The notes: a model not told the origin generated them from the sequence alone. A stretch of 35,440 nucleotides of DNA from Pseudomonas citronellolis (GCF_029335315.1 NZ_JARJLT010000287.1:1-35440); one strand, 5' to 3'. Counted from the stretch's first letter, positions 1 to 7,908 are shown. Program-made: numbers and translations.

Positions 1-53
1 GCTGTACGGTGCGGGACGGGGCTGCGGGGGTTAGCCGGCCAGCCGCGCCGGGG

Positions 54-1952
54 TCATTCGCACGCCGGGCCCGAGGTCCAGGGTTGGGTGGTTTCGTCGG
101 TCAGGCGCGGTTCGTAGGCCGGGTCGCCTTTCACCTTCAGGTATTCCACCAGCGCCCAGCGCTCGTCGGGGCTCAGGGCGCGGCCGATCACGCCGTCCTT
201 GCGGCAGCCGTCGCGGAATTCGTGGCCGCGGTTGCTGTTGCCGGTGACGCTGGTCTTGTAGAGGAAGCCGCCGGGGAATTTCGCCGTCTTGTAGCCGACG
301 AATTTCGGGTCGAAGTCGAAGGTGCCGACGTAGAACTGGGTGTCGCGCTCGGCCACCGGCGAGAGCAGCTGGAACAGGTTGGGCACCGAGCCGTTGTGCA
401 GGAACGGCGGGGTGGCCCAGATGCCTTCCAGGGAGCGGGCCTTGTAGGCGGTCAGTTCGCGCACGCCGATCTTCAGGCCGTAGCCGTTCATTTCCGGCTG
501 CTTCTCGGGGCTGATGCCGGCGTCCTGGTAGGCGCGCTGCTCGACGTAGGCGGTGATGTAGGCCAGGCCCTTGGCGGCGGACAGCTTGGTCAGGTCCAGC
601 TGTTCCTTGGGTTGCGGCACCAGCAGCACGTTGAGGTTGTTCAGCTCGCTGAGCTGCCACTTCAGCGGGGTGAGGTCGTAGGTGTGGTTGGCGATGTTGT
701 CGGCGGTGGTCGGGTCGGTGCCGATCACGCTGGTGTCGACCATGGTCATGCGCCATTCCGGCACCCGCGCCGGGGCGAGGTAGTCCGGGTCGCCAGGCTT
801 CTTCACGTGGGGGCCGTGGCAGCGCTCGCAGTTCTCGCGGAACAGCGCGCGGCCCTGGGAGGCGCGCTTGAGGTCCACTTCGCCGAACACCTGGGCCGGC
901 CAGGTCGGCGGCTTGAGGGTTTTCAGGCCTTCTTCCAGGGAATAGAGGTCGTTGACCCGCACGCTGGACTGGTAGCGGGCGTCGCCCATCACCGGCTGGT
1001 CGTGGTCGAGCAGCTGCAGGGTGGCGCCCACGCCCAGGGCTTCGCCGATGTTGCGCGCCATGGGCTGCATGGCCGAGCCGTTCCATTGCACCCAGTCGAA
1101 CTTCCAGATGTCCCACAGCTGCGGGTAGTTCACCGGGGCGTTGGCCACGCGGTAGTTGTCGGGGCTGATGTGGTCGCCGAACACGCCGTTGGCGATGCGC
1201 CCGAAGGCGTCGGCGCGGCCGGGGCCTTCCTCGGTGGGGTAGAGGCCGCGGCGGGTGTCGTTGAAGGCGGTGCCGAGCAGGGTGCCGAGCACTTCGCGGA
1301 AGCCCTTGCGCAGTTCGTCCTTGGCGTCGCCGTTGGGGTTCTTGCCGAGCACGTCGTCGGCGAAGCGGTCGAACTTCCAGGGGTTGATGTAGGTGAACAG
1401 CATGCTCATGCCCAGCGCCTGGCCGAAGGCGCCGCCGCGCACGGTGGGCACGGTGGATGCGATGGAGTGCATGGCCGCGCCGCCGTCGATGCGCACGGCC
1501 TGGCCGTTGTAGCGCAGCTCGCCGGTGTGGCAGGCGGAGCAGGTGATGTCGAGGTATTCCGGGCCGGTTTCGCCGTTGCGGTGGCGGGCGAAGCCCACCG
1601 GCAGGTTGCCGGGGTTGTTCGGGTCGAGCTTGCGCTCCTTGGCCGGCTTGAGCTGTTCGGGGTCGATCAGGAAGCCGTAGCGGGCGAGGTTGGCCGGGTC
1701 GGCGAATTTCTCGTCGGAGAAGGGCTGGCGCAGCTGGGTGAACCAGTCGTAGTGCAGGCCTTTCACCTGGGTGCCCTGGGGCGTGTAGTAGTAGTGCTCG
1801 CGGGTCTGCTCGCTCCACTGCGGCAGCAGGTTGAGCTTGTCCGGCGCGGTGTACTGCGGCACGTTGGGGTGGGCTACGTACCAGAGCAGCACGCCGGCGA
1901 CCAGCAGGAGCAGCAGGACGACAGCGAGTATGATCCGTCCGACGATGCGCAT
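54..1952 (-). CDS. RoxA-like dihaem c-type cytochrome
   Basis: A 632-residue protein with an N-terminal hydrophobic anchor or uncleaved signal (about residues 5-26) and two covalent haem sites, CSACH at 138-142 and CERCH at 375-379. The spacing, and the segment around residues 296-310 (MQPMARNIGEALGVG), resemble the RoxA/RoxB rubber-oxygenase-like dihaem family, which is related to cytochrome c peroxidase and MauG and is found in the periplasm or outside the cell. Family length is usually 600-700 residues, so it looks complete. The start is supported by AAGGA about 8 bases upstream. It stands alone, divergent from the ATPase gene at 2139. Seen: haem motifs, length, anchor. Known: RoxA cleaves polyisoprene with oxygen, but most pseudomonad relatives have no proven substrate. 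Inferred: a periplasmic dihaem oxidase or peroxidase of unknown substrate. A link with the manganese operon is possible but unsupported. Confidence 0.85.
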   Translation of the reverse strand: MRIVGRIILAVVLLLLLVAGVLLWYVAHPNVPQYTAPDKLNLLPQWSEQTREHYYYTPQGTQVKGLHYDWFTQLRQPFSDEKFADPANLARYGFLIDPEQLKPAKERKLDPNNPGNLPVGFARHRNGETGPEYLDITCSACHTGELRYNGQAVRIDGGAAMHSIASTVPTVRGGAFGQALGMSMLFTYINPWKFDRFADDVLGKNPNGDAKDELRKGFREVLGTLLGTAFNDTRRGLYPTEEGPGRADAFGRIANGVFGDHISPDNYRVANAPVNYPQLWDIWKFDWVQWNGSAMQPMARNIGEALGVGATLQLLDHDQPVMGDARYQSSVRVNDLYSLEEGLKTLKPPTWPAQVFGEVDLKRASQGRALFRENCERCHGPHVKKPGDPDYLAPARVPEWRMTMVDTSVIGTDPTTADNIANHTYDLTPLKWQLSELNNLNVLLVPQPKEQLDLTKLSAAKGLAYITAYVEQRAYQDAGISPEKQPEMNGYGLKIGVRELTAYKARSLEGIWATPPFLHNGSVPNLFQLLSPVAERDTQFYVGTFDFDPKFVGYKTAKFPGGFLYKTSVTGNSNRGHEFRDGCRKDGVIGRALSPDERWALVEYLKVKGDPAYEPRLTDETTQPWTSGPACE

Positions 1953-1987
1953 CGTGACTTCCTTGTTATTAGGGACCCAGGCCCGCT

Positions 1988-2016
1988 GTTATGCCAACAC
2001 CGCTGACGGTTGGCAA
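1988..2016 (-). promoter_or_regulatory. Candidate sigma-70 promoter of the dihaem cytochrome gene
   Basis: Read on the minus strand, TTGCCA (2011-2016) is followed after exactly 17 bases by CATAAC (1988-1993), a reasonable -35/-10 pair. Transcription would begin near 1981, about 29 bases before the start codon at 1952. This rests on motif match only. Confidence 0.45.
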
Positions 2017-2138
2017 GGTGATGTCGCACATAAGTCAGGGTTTTTCCCCTGGGCCTGCGCTACCCTTTGCCGGGCGTGCGCGGGGGCGCCCATGGTTTTG
2101 AAAGGGATATCACCGTTGGTGATGTCGAAAGGTGTGTC

Positions 2139-3242
2139 TTGAGTTCCGATCATTCCCTCCACGACGAAACGACCGCCGCGCGGGTGCTGCGGCACTTCCA
2201 CACGGCCCTCGACGAGCGCGGCTACAGCGCCGACGCGGCGCAGCGCGGCGCCATCGAACACCTGGCCGACTGGCTCGACGGCTTCCTCGGCGGCCGTCGC
2301 ACCTGGCTGCGCAAGCCGCCGGCCGGCGTCTACCTGTGGGGCAGCGTGGGCCGCGGCAAGAGCTTCGTGATGGACTGCTTCTTCGCCTCCGCGCCCATCC
2401 AGGCCAAGCGCCGCGTGCACTTCCACGCCTTCCTGCAGGAATTGCAGGTACGCATGATGGCCTACACCGGCCAGGCCGACCCGCTGGCCCGCGCCGCCCG
2501 CGACATCGCCGCGCAGACCCGGCTGCTGTGCTTCGACGAGTTCCACGTGCACGACATCGGCGACGCCATGCTGCTCGGGCGCATGCTCAAGGTGCTGGTG
2601 GAGGAGGGCGTGGGCATGGTCTGCACCTCCAACTACGAGCCCGAGGGCCTGTGCCCCAACCCGCTGTACCGCGAGCGCTTCCGCCCGGCCATCGAGCTGA
2701 TCGAGAAGCGCTTCGATGTGATCGCCCTGGATGGCGGCGAGGATTACCGCCTGCGCGCCACCCCGCTGGAGAACTGGGGCAGCTACCTGTGGCCGGCCCG
2801 CGCCGACGACCTGGAACTGATCGCCCGGCGCCTGGGCCTGGACGAGCGGGCGCAGTTCGACCAGGTGCTGAGCGTGAACCACCACCCGCTGCGCATCCAT
2901 GCCCTGGAGGAAGGCCGCGCCTGGCTGGATTTCAGCGAGCTGTTCGAACGCCCACGCTCGGCCGCCGACTACCTGTGGCTGATCGAGCACTACCCGGACA
3001 TGGCCGTGAGCGGCCTGGGCCCGCTGGGCGACTACCCGCCGGACGTGAGCATGCGCTTCCTCAACTTCATCGACATCGCCTACGACCGCCAGCTGCGCCT
3101 GCAGCTGTACGCCTCGGTGTCGCTGGAACAGCTGGCCGAGGGCGGCACCGCCATCGACTTCGCGCGGACCCTGAGCCGGTTGCGGCAGTTGAAGCTGGAG
3201 CCGTTGGAGGGGGCGGGGCGTGAGGGTGGTGGCGGCGGATAA
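2139..3242 (+). CDS. zapE: ZapE/AFG1-type P-loop ATPase
   Basis: A 367-residue AFG1-family ATPase. Walker A is GSVGRGKS at about residues 68-75 and Walker B is LLCFDEFHVHDI at about 129-140; this FDEF signature is typical of ZapE and yeast Afg1. E. coli ZapE has about 375 residues and acts with FtsZ at the late division ring, so the length fits. I chose the TTG at 2139 because GAAAGG lies 6 bases upstream and the protein then begins at a normal family length. The frame is open to a start at 2067, but the extra 24 residues look unrelated to the family. The N-terminus differs from the usual pseudomonad ZapE, so this could be a second AFG1 paralogue. The C-terminus is glycine-rich and runs straight into a repeat block. 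No functional tie to neighbours is visible. Confidence 0.82.
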   Translation: MSSDHSLHDETTAARVLRHFHTALDERGYSADAAQRGAIEHLADWLDGFLGGRRTWLRKPPAGVYLWGSVGRGKSFVMDCFFASAPIQAKRRVHFHAFLQELQVRMMAYTGQADPLARAARDIAAQTRLLCFDEFHVHDIGDAMLLGRMLKVLVEEGVGMVCTSNYEPEGLCPNPLYRERFRPAIELIEKRFDVIALDGGEDYRLRATPLENWGSYLWPARADDLELIARRLGLDERAQFDQVLSVNHHPLRIHALEEGRAWLDFSELFERPRSAADYLWLIEHYPDMAVSGLGPLGDYPPDVSMRFLNFIDIAYDRQLRLQLYASVSLEQLAEGGTAIDFARTLSRLRQLKLEPLEGAGREGGGGG

Positions 3243-3570
3243 CGCTTGGGGCGTTATGCGCCCTACGTGGGGTCGAAGGCGCTGGGCTCCCGCGTTCGCG
3301 GGAGTGACGGGGTTGAAATCCACACTCCGGTCCGTCTTCCCCGCGAATGCGGGGACCCAGCGGCTTTTGGGGTTTGCAGGGTGCTTGAGGCGAATACCGT
3401 GGCGGATAACGCTTGGGGCGTTATGCGCCCTACGTGGGGCCGAAGGCGCTGGGCTCCCGCGTTCGCGGGAGTGACGGGGTAGGATGGGCGCGCTCGCTCC
3501 ATCCGTCATCCCCGCGAGCGCGGGGACCCAGTGGCTTTGAAGGCGGCAGGGCGCTTGAGGTGAATGCCGA
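3234..3570. repeat. Imperfect tandem duplication of a REP-type unit
   Basis: Two copies of an 80-base block (3234-3313 and 3401-3480) differ at one base. Each starts GGCGGATAACGC and contains GCGTTATGCGCCCTACG and the palindrome CCCGCGTTCGCGGG. The following segments, starting CCGTC at 3332 and 3503 and containing CCCCGCG..CGCGGGGACCCAG, are also repeated, giving a unit of about 167-171 bases. The first copy overlaps the 3' end of the ATPase gene. Related elements recur near 7600, 7700 and 29400. The small open frames here are only the repeat read through. Confidence 0.8.
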
Positions 3571-3587
3571 GGGTGGGGTTTCTGTAG

Positions 3588-3614
3588 GGCGGATAACCGT
3601 CGAGGTTATCCGCC
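3588..3614. repeat. Perfect 11-bp inverted repeat (REP-like hairpin)
   Basis: Arms GGCGGATAACC (3588-3598) and GGTTATCCGCC (3604-3614) are separated by five bases. It is a third, shortened member of the GGCGGATAAC repeat family in this gap. It may also serve as a transcription barrier after the ATPase gene, though there is no T-tract. Confidence 0.7.
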
Positions 3615-3637
3615 GTTCGGCCACTTGCGGGGAGTGT

Positions 3638-3694
3638 GTTCGATTATCGGTCGGTGATGTTTGCGATTATCGCCCGGCGCTTCGATAATCGGCC
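3638..3694 (+). promoter_or_regulatory. Three PcaR-type operator boxes upstream of pcaR
   Basis: Three 15-base boxes resemble the published Pseudomonas putida PcaR site GTTCGATAATCGCAC. They are GTTCGATTATCGGTC at 3638-3652, TTGCGATTATCGCCC at 3661-3675 (best read as the reverse orientation) and CTTCGATAATCGGCC at 3680-3694. All share the CGATWATCG core. They lie 27-83 bases before the pcaR start codon, as expected for autoregulation by an IclR-family protein. Box identity is seen; regulation is inferred from the known family. Confidence 0.65.
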
Positions 3695-3720
3695 GATCCG
3701 TCCGCCACCTGGAGCGCGCC

Positions 3721-4563
3721 ATGACCGACGAACATTCCCCCAGCACGTCCGCCCTGGCGCCGCCCATCATCGCTTCGCCGGCCAAGCGCATCGAGGCCTT
3801 CACCGGCGACCCGAACTTCATGACGTCGCTGGCCCGCGGCCTGGCGGTGATCCACGCGTTCCAGGAGCGCAAGCGCCACCTGACCATCGCCCAGGTCAGC
3901 CACCGCACCGAGATTCCCCGCGCCGCCGTGCGCCGTTGCCTGCACACGCTGATGAAGCTGGGCTACGTGACCACCGACGGGCGCACCTACTCGCTGCTGC
4001 CCAAGGTGCTGACCCTGGGCCACGCCTACCTGTCGTCGACGCCGCTGGCGGTCACCGCGCAGCCGCTGCTCGACCGCGTCAGCGAGCAACTGCGCGAGGC
4101 CTGTTCGATGGCCACGCTGGAGGGCGACGAGATTCTCTACATCGCCCGCTCGGCCACGCCGCAGCGCCTGATTTCCGTGGACCTGAGCGTGGGCAGCCGG
4201 CTGCCGGCGTATTGCACGTCGATGGGCCGCATCCTGCTCGCCGGGCTCGACGACCAGGCGCTGGAGGATTACCTGCTGCACGCCGACCTGCAGGTGAAGA
4301 CCAGCCGCACCGTGAGCACCCCGGAAGGGCTGCGCGCGAGCATCGCGGAAATCCGTCGGCAGGGCTGGGTGATCATCGACCAGGAACTGGAGATGGGCCT
4401 GCGCTCGGTGGCCGTGCCGCTGAAGGATTCCGCCGGCCAGGTGCTGGCCGCGCTCAACGTCGGCACCCACGTTGGCCGGGTGTCGCGCCAGGAGCTGGAG
4501 ACGCGTTTCCTGCCGGTGCTGCTGGAGGCCAGCCGCGAGCTGAGCACGCGCCTGTTCCACTGA
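3721..4563 (+). CDS. pcaR: IclR-family regulator of the beta-ketoadipate pathway
   Basis: A 280-residue transcription factor closely resembling Pseudomonas PcaR by recall. It has an N-terminal winged helix (about residues 33-95, with FMTSLARGLAVIHAFQERKR and the recognition region IPRAAVRRCLHTLMKLGY), then the IclR ligand-binding domain to the C-terminus (LPAYCTSMGRILLA, VDQELE-like IIDQELEMGLRSVAVPL, LNVGTHVGRV). PcaR responds to beta-ketoadipate and activates the pca genes for protocatechuate breakdown. The ATG at 3721 follows GGAGC at a suitable distance. A TTG at 3661 in the same frame would lie inside the operator boxes and is less likely. No pca enzyme gene lies in the window. The next gene is a small membrane protein, so the target operons are elsewhere. 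Confidence 0.9.
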   Translation: MTDEHSPSTSALAPPIIASPAKRIEAFTGDPNFMTSLARGLAVIHAFQERKRHLTIAQVSHRTEIPRAAVRRCLHTLMKLGYVTTDGRTYSLLPKVLTLGHAYLSSTPLAVTAQPLLDRVSEQLREACSMATLEGDEILYIARSATPQRLISVDLSVGSRLPAYCTSMGRILLAGLDDQALEDYLLHADLQVKTSRTVSTPEGLRASIAEIRRQGWVIIDQELEMGLRSVAVPLKDSAGQVLAALNVGTHVGRVSRQELETRFLPVLLEASRELSTRLFH

Positions 4564-4667
4564 GGCCGAACGGGGCGAAAACACTGACGAACGACTGATC
4601 CGCGAGGGGGACGCGCGCTGGCCGTTTGCTATGGTTTGTAGATGAATTGTACGCAGGGGTATCTGCA

Positions 4668-4928
4668 ATGGAGCCCGGCCGTAAGAAGCTGTTGATCAAG
4701 GCACTCGATCTGATGGCAGTCAGCGGTCTGGCGTTTTCCCTGGTACTGATAGTGATTGGCATGCGCACCCTGATCCTGGTGACCGCCCACGACTGGCAGG
4801 ACTGGCCGCGCCTGCTCACCGAGTTCGATGGCGGCGTGCTGCACGTGGTGTTCGCGTTCGGTTTCGGCGTGGCCTGCCTGATCGTTCGCGAGCTGGTGGC
4901 GCGGCGCTGGCCCTCCACCGACGACTAG
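4668..4928 (+). CDS. Small membrane protein of unknown function
   Basis: An 86-residue protein with two predicted membrane helices: about residues 11-36 (ALDLMAVSGLAFSLVLIVIGM) and 54-74 (GGVLHVVFAFGFGVACLIV). It has a positively charged start (MEPGRKK) and a charged tail. AGGGG about 10 bases upstream supports the ATG at 4668 over an in-frame TTG at 4626. It ends one base before the convergent gspF gene stops, leaving no room for a shared terminator. I do not recognise the family. No catalytic or binding motif is visible, and no role is assigned. Confidence 0.6.
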   Translation: MEPGRKKLLIKALDLMAVSGLAFSLVLIVIGMRTLILVTAHDWQDWPRLLTEFDGGVLHVVFAFGFGVACLIVRELVARRWPSTDD

Positions 4929-4929
4929 C

Positions 4930-6120
4930 TCAGTGGATGCTCGACGCCAGTTCGAAGATGGGGATGTACATCAGGATCACGATCACCCCGATGAGGATGC
5001 CGATGCCGGTCATCAGCAGCGGCTCGAACAGGCGCATGAACCAGTCCACCCAGCGTCCCAGTTCCTCGTCGTAGAAGTCCGCCGTGCGCTCCATCATCTC
5101 GCCGAGGTTGCCGGACTGCTCGCCGGTGCGCAGCAGGCGCAGCGACACCGGGGTGGACAGCTGGTTGCCCTCCAGCGCGTCGGATAGCGCGCGGCCCTCG
5201 CGGATCAGCCGGCAGGCCTGGTCCAGCCGGGGGCGCGAGACGGCGCCGAGCAGGTTCCTGGCCATTTCCATCGCCGTCAGCAGCGGGATGCCGCCTTGCA
5301 GCAGGATGCCCAGCGAGCGGTAGAAGCGCGCCAGTTCGTACATCACCAGGCGCCGGTGCACCGCCGGCACGCGCTCGACGTTGCGCGCGAGCAGCGCGCG
5401 GAAGCCCGGCCGGCGCAACAGCAGCGTCAGCGTGGCGATGCCCGCCACGGCGCCGACCAGCAGCGCCTGGTAGTGCGTGTGCAGCAGCATGCCGCTGTTC
5501 ATCAGCACCCGCGACAGCCACGGCAGTTCGGTGCCCAGGCCTTCGAACACCAGGCTGAAGCGCGGCACCACGTAGCCCATCAGGAACAGCAGCACGCCGC
5601 CGCCCACCACCAGCAGCAGCACCGGGTAGACCGAGGCGGCCGCGACCTTCTGGCGGACTTCGTCGATGCGCTGGCGGTAGGCCACGTAGCGGCGCAGCGC
5701 GGTGCTCACCGCGCCGGTCTTCTCGCTGGATTGCACCAGGGCCACGTACAGCGGCGGGAACACGTCCGGGAAGCGCGCCAGCGACTGCGACAGCGACTTG
5801 CCCTCGTAGAGCAGCTGCACCAGCTCCTGCAAGGTCTTGCGGGTGAGGTTCGCGGCTTCCTTCTCGGCCAGGCTTTCCAGGGCGTCGATCAGCGCCAGGC
5901 CGGCGTCGAGCAGGGTGGTCAGCTCCTGGCTGAACAGCACCAGCGGAAAGCGTTCGCGGCGTTGCAGGCCGTGCAGCGTCCAGGCCCGCGCGCCGCGCAG
6001 GGCGAGCACGCGCAGGCCCTGCTGTTCGGCCTGGCGGCGGGCGTCGGCGGCGCTGGCGGCTTCGATGTCGCACTGGACCACGGCGGCGTGGGCGTCGAGC
6101 CCCTTGACCTGGAAGCGCAT
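4930..6120 (-). CDS. gspF: Type II secretion inner-membrane platform protein GspF
   Basis: A 396-residue protein, the usual GspF/PilC length. An N-terminal segment (MRFQVKGLDAHAAVVQCDIEA) and two repeated GspF domains are visible. The first has FSQELTTLLDAGLALIDALESLAE and the second has YELARFYRSLGILLQGGIPLLTAMEMA. Membrane helices lie at about residues 163-190 and 212-232, and near the C-terminus (GIGILIGVIVILMYIPIFEL). GspF is the platform that couples the cytoplasmic GspE ATPase to pseudopilus assembly. It begins two bases after gspG ends, so the two are co-transcribed. The open frame continues upstream through gspG, but the ATG at 6120 is the family start. No other gspF is present, so it probably serves the gspE-led cluster from 20424. 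Physical separation of F and G from E and D is unusual. Confidence 0.9.
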   Translation of the reverse strand: MRFQVKGLDAHAAVVQCDIEAASAADARRQAEQQGLRVLALRGARAWTLHGLQRRERFPLVLFSQELTTLLDAGLALIDALESLAEKEAANLTRKTLQELVQLLYEGKSLSQSLARFPDVFPPLYVALVQSSEKTGAVSTALRRYVAYRQRIDEVRQKVAAASVYPVLLLVVGGGVLLFLMGYVVPRFSLVFEGLGTELPWLSRVLMNSGMLLHTHYQALLVGAVAGIATLTLLLRRPGFRALLARNVERVPAVHRRLVMYELARFYRSLGILLQGGIPLLTAMEMARNLLGAVSRPRLDQACRLIREGRALSDALEGNQLSTPVSLRLLRTGEQSGNLGEMMERTADFYDEELGRWVDWFMRLFEPLLMTGIGILIGVIVILMYIPIFELASSIH

Positions 6121-6122
6121 GG

Positions 6123-6560
6123 CTATTGCCAGCTGTTGACTTCGGCGTCCTCGCCCTCGCCGCCGGGCTGGCCGTCCTTGCCCATCGACACCAGGTCGTA
6201 GTCGCCGTTCTCGCCGGGCGAGCGGTAGAGGTAGTCGCGGCCCCAGGGGTCTTGCGGCACCGCCTTCTGCAGGTACGGGCCCTTCCAGCGCGCCTCGCCG
6301 CTGGGGGCCACCACCAGCGCCTGCAGGCCCTGCTCGGAGGAGGGGTAGTGGCCGACTTCCAGGCGATAGAGGTCCAGGGCCTTGCCCAGACCTTCTATCT
6401 GCGCCCGCGCCACCTTGGCTTCGGAACGCCCCAGCTGGCTGAAGTACTTCGGCCCGACCAACCCGGCCAGCAGGCCGAGCACCACCAGTACCACCAGCAG
6501 TTCCAGCAGGGTGAAACCCGCCGAGCGGCGCGGGCGGGCGAACGGGGAGCGAGCGTTCAT
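6123..6560 (-). CDS. gspG: Major pseudopilin GspG
   Basis: A 145-residue prepilin. After a short basic leader comes the prepilin peptidase site AG|FTLLELLVVLVVLGLLAG, with the glutamate at mature position 5 that is needed for assembly. The globular part has the GspG signatures GHYPSSEQGLQALV, WKGPYLQ, DPWGRDYLYRSPGENGDYDLVSMGKDG and the C-terminal acidic loop (GEGEDAEVNSW), the region that binds calcium in known GspG proteins. The ATG at 6560 follows AAGGAGAACGTC, a strong ribosome site; an in-frame start 15 codons upstream is less likely. GspG forms the pseudopilus shaft. It heads a two-gene operon with gspF and is divergent from the lytic transglycosylase gene. A near-consensus sigma-54 promoter lies upstream at 6605-6620. 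The prepilin peptidase must be supplied from outside the window. Confidence 0.92.
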   Translation of the reverse strand: MNARSPFARPRRSAGFTLLELLVVLVVLGLLAGLVGPKYFSQLGRSEAKVARAQIEGLGKALDLYRLEVGHYPSSEQGLQALVVAPSGEARWKGPYLQKAVPQDPWGRDYLYRSPGENGDYDLVSMGKDGQPGGEGEDAEVNSWQ

Positions 6561-6604
6561 GACGTTCTCCTTCACGGGGACATGAGCGTGGACGAGCAGG
6601 CCCA

Positions 6605-6620
6605 TGCAAGCCCTGTGCTA
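6605..6620 (-). promoter_or_regulatory. Candidate sigma-54 promoter of gspGF
   Basis: On the minus strand the sequence is TAGCAC-N5-TTGCA, matching TGGCAC-N5-TTGCW except for A in place of the first G. Spacing is exact. Transcription would begin near 6594, about 34 bases before the gspG ATG. The A at the first G of the -24 element lowers confidence. Confidence 0.4.
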
Positions 6621-6667
6621 TGTCCCGCCCGGTGGCGCTAGGCCACGGGCCACGGGGCTTGCGCGGC

Positions 6668-6683
6668 GGGCACGGGCTTTGCG
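6668..6683 (+). promoter_or_regulatory. Candidate sigma-54 promoter of the lytic transglycosylase gene
   Basis: GGGCACG-N4-TTGCG places GG (6669-6670) and GC (6681-6682) exactly 10 bases apart, as sigma-54 promoters require. It matches the consensus TGGCACG-N4-TTGCW except for the first and last base. Transcription would start near 6693, about 60 bases before the ATG at 6752. It lies back to back with the gspG promoter candidate. Confidence 0.55.
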
Positions 6684-6709
6684 TGAGAGCCCTCCAGGGC
6701 GCCGGGACT

Positions 6710-6722
6710 GGGGAATTTCCCC
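6710..6722. repeat. Short palindrome GGGG-AATTT-CCCC in the divergent promoter region
   Basis: GGGGAATTTCCCC sits in the gspG/transglycosylase gap, about 95 bases upstream of the gspG promoter candidate and just inside the transglycosylase leader. A similar GGGG-N5-CCCC with a T-rich centre occurs at 7397-7409, and a weaker one at 2037-2050. It is a possible regulator site; chance cannot be ruled out in GC-rich DNA. Confidence 0.3.
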
Positions 6723-6751
6723 CGTTTTCCACCGGCCCCGGGGAGGCGGGC

Positions 6752-7381
6752 ATGACGTACGCGAAGGCACTGGTTGGTACCTTGTCGGGGCTGTTGCTGG
6801 CCATGGCGTTTGGCGCGCGGGCGGACATCTACGTCTCCGAGGGCGCCGACGGCAGCCTGGAGTTCTCCAACCTGCAGCAGCCCGGCCGCCGCTACACCCA
6901 GGTGTACCCCGAGCCGATGCCCGGCCCCGCGCCCGGCAAGCTGGTGCTCGGCGGCTGGAGCGAGAACCTGGAGCAGCGCCCCTACGCCGAGCTGATCGCC
7001 AGCGAGGCGGCGGCCAACGACGTGCCGGAAGCGCTGCTGCACGCGGTGATCCAGGTGGAGTCCGGCTACGACCCGAAGGCCCGCTCGGAGAAGGGCGCCG
7101 CCGGGTTGATGCAACTGATGCCGGGCACCGCGAAGCAGCTGGGCGTGGGCGATGTGTGGGACCCGGCGGCGAACATCCGTGGCGGCGCGCGCTACCTCAA
7201 GCAACTGTTGCAGCGCTTCGACAACGACCTGGCCCTGGCGGTGGCGGCCTACAACGCCGGGCCCGAGGCGGTGAGCAAGGCCGGGCGGGTGCCGCCCTAC
7301 GCGGAGACCCAGCGCTACGTGCCCAGCGTGCTGGAGAGCTACAAGCGGCTGGCCAAGGGCAAGCACGCGGCGCCGATGTGA
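6752..7381 (+). CDS. Secreted lytic transglycosylase (SLT domain)
   Basis: A 209-residue periplasmic protein. Residues 1-24 form a signal peptide (MTYAKALVGTLSGLLLAMAFGARA). A short N-terminal module (DIYVSEGADGSLEFSN) resembles DUF4124-type segments, and a soluble lytic transglycosylase domain follows from about residue 75. The domain shows the catalytic glutamate in VIQVESGYDP, then GAAGLMQLMPGTA and VAAYNAGPEAV, all classic family 1 motifs. Such enzymes cut peptidoglycan and often travel with type II or type IV systems to open the wall for the machine. The ATG at 6752 follows GGGAGG; the longer open frame upstream covers the promoter. It is divergent from gspG, so a role in installing this secretion system is likely but inferred. 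Confidence 0.88.
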   Translation: MTYAKALVGTLSGLLLAMAFGARADIYVSEGADGSLEFSNLQQPGRRYTQVYPEPMPGPAPGKLVLGGWSENLEQRPYAELIASEAAANDVPEALLHAVIQVESGYDPKARSEKGAAGLMQLMPGTAKQLGVGDVWDPAANIRGGARYLKQLLQRFDNDLALAVAAYNAGPEAVSKAGRVPPYAETQRYVPSVLESYKRLAKGKHAAPM

Positions 7382-7396
7382 AGCGGCCCCGGATGT

Positions 7397-7790
7397 GGGG
7401 GTTTTCCCCGTGGCTGGGGTGATGGTGTAGGAGCGAGCTTGCTCGCGAACGGTGTTTCCCGGTGGCTGTGGTATTTGAGGTTGACGCCGCGCCCTCTCCC
7501 CAGCCCTCGGCTGCGCGCCCCGCACTGAAGGGAGAGGGGGCCGTTCGATGCGTGTGGGTAGTCCGGCGCCATCCTGACACCGCCACCGACACCACCGTCA
7601 TTCCCGCGAACGCGGGACGCGGCTCCATCGCGAACAGCGCTTGCGCTGGCCCGAAGGGGAATAACCCAGTGCCTTCGATCCCACCCACGCAGCGACGTAG
7701 GGCGCATCACCGTTCGCGGTTATCCACCATTGGCCGTGGTACATGGGGCGGCGGCGGATAACGCCGTAGGCGTTATGCGCCCTACGGGCA
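7397..7790. repeat. REP and palindromic repeat cluster before the oxidase operon
   Basis: The 582-base gap 7382-7963 holds no gene. It contains GGGGGTTTTCCCC (7397-7409), a REP hairpin starting GTAGGAGCGAGC (7427-7450), 9-base arms CCCTCTCCC/GGGAGAGGG (7492-7500 and 7530-7538), the CCCGCGAACGCGGG element (7603-7616) and a facing pair of GGCGGATAAC-type repeats (7697-7728 inverted, 7753-7788 direct). All belong to families also seen at 3234-3614 and 29348-29566. From 7800 onward the sequence is AT-richer and leads to the promoter at 7909. Confidence 0.7.
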
Positions 7791-7908
7791 GCGTGCGGGT
7801 ACGGCCGCTGGAAATCCACCCCCGAATTTCCCCCCAACGCCGGGCCAAAACCCCCGCTCGCGCTTCCCTCGAAAATCCAACTAACTGATTCAAAAGGATT
7901 AATCCGTC

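Noticed and set aside
9-2006. A 665-codon plus-strand frame opposite the dihaem cytochrome
   Set aside because: No recognisable motif; the minus strand encodes two CxxCH sites and a clear family match.
3220-3502. Several small open frames between the ATPase gene and pcaR
   Set aside because: They are translations of the duplicated REP unit and repeat the same peptide segments; no ribosome site or conserved protein is visible.
3234-3614. Regular repeats that might be a CRISPR array
   Set aside because: Only two long units with palindromic REP cores, nearly identical internal sequence instead of unique spacers, and no cas gene.
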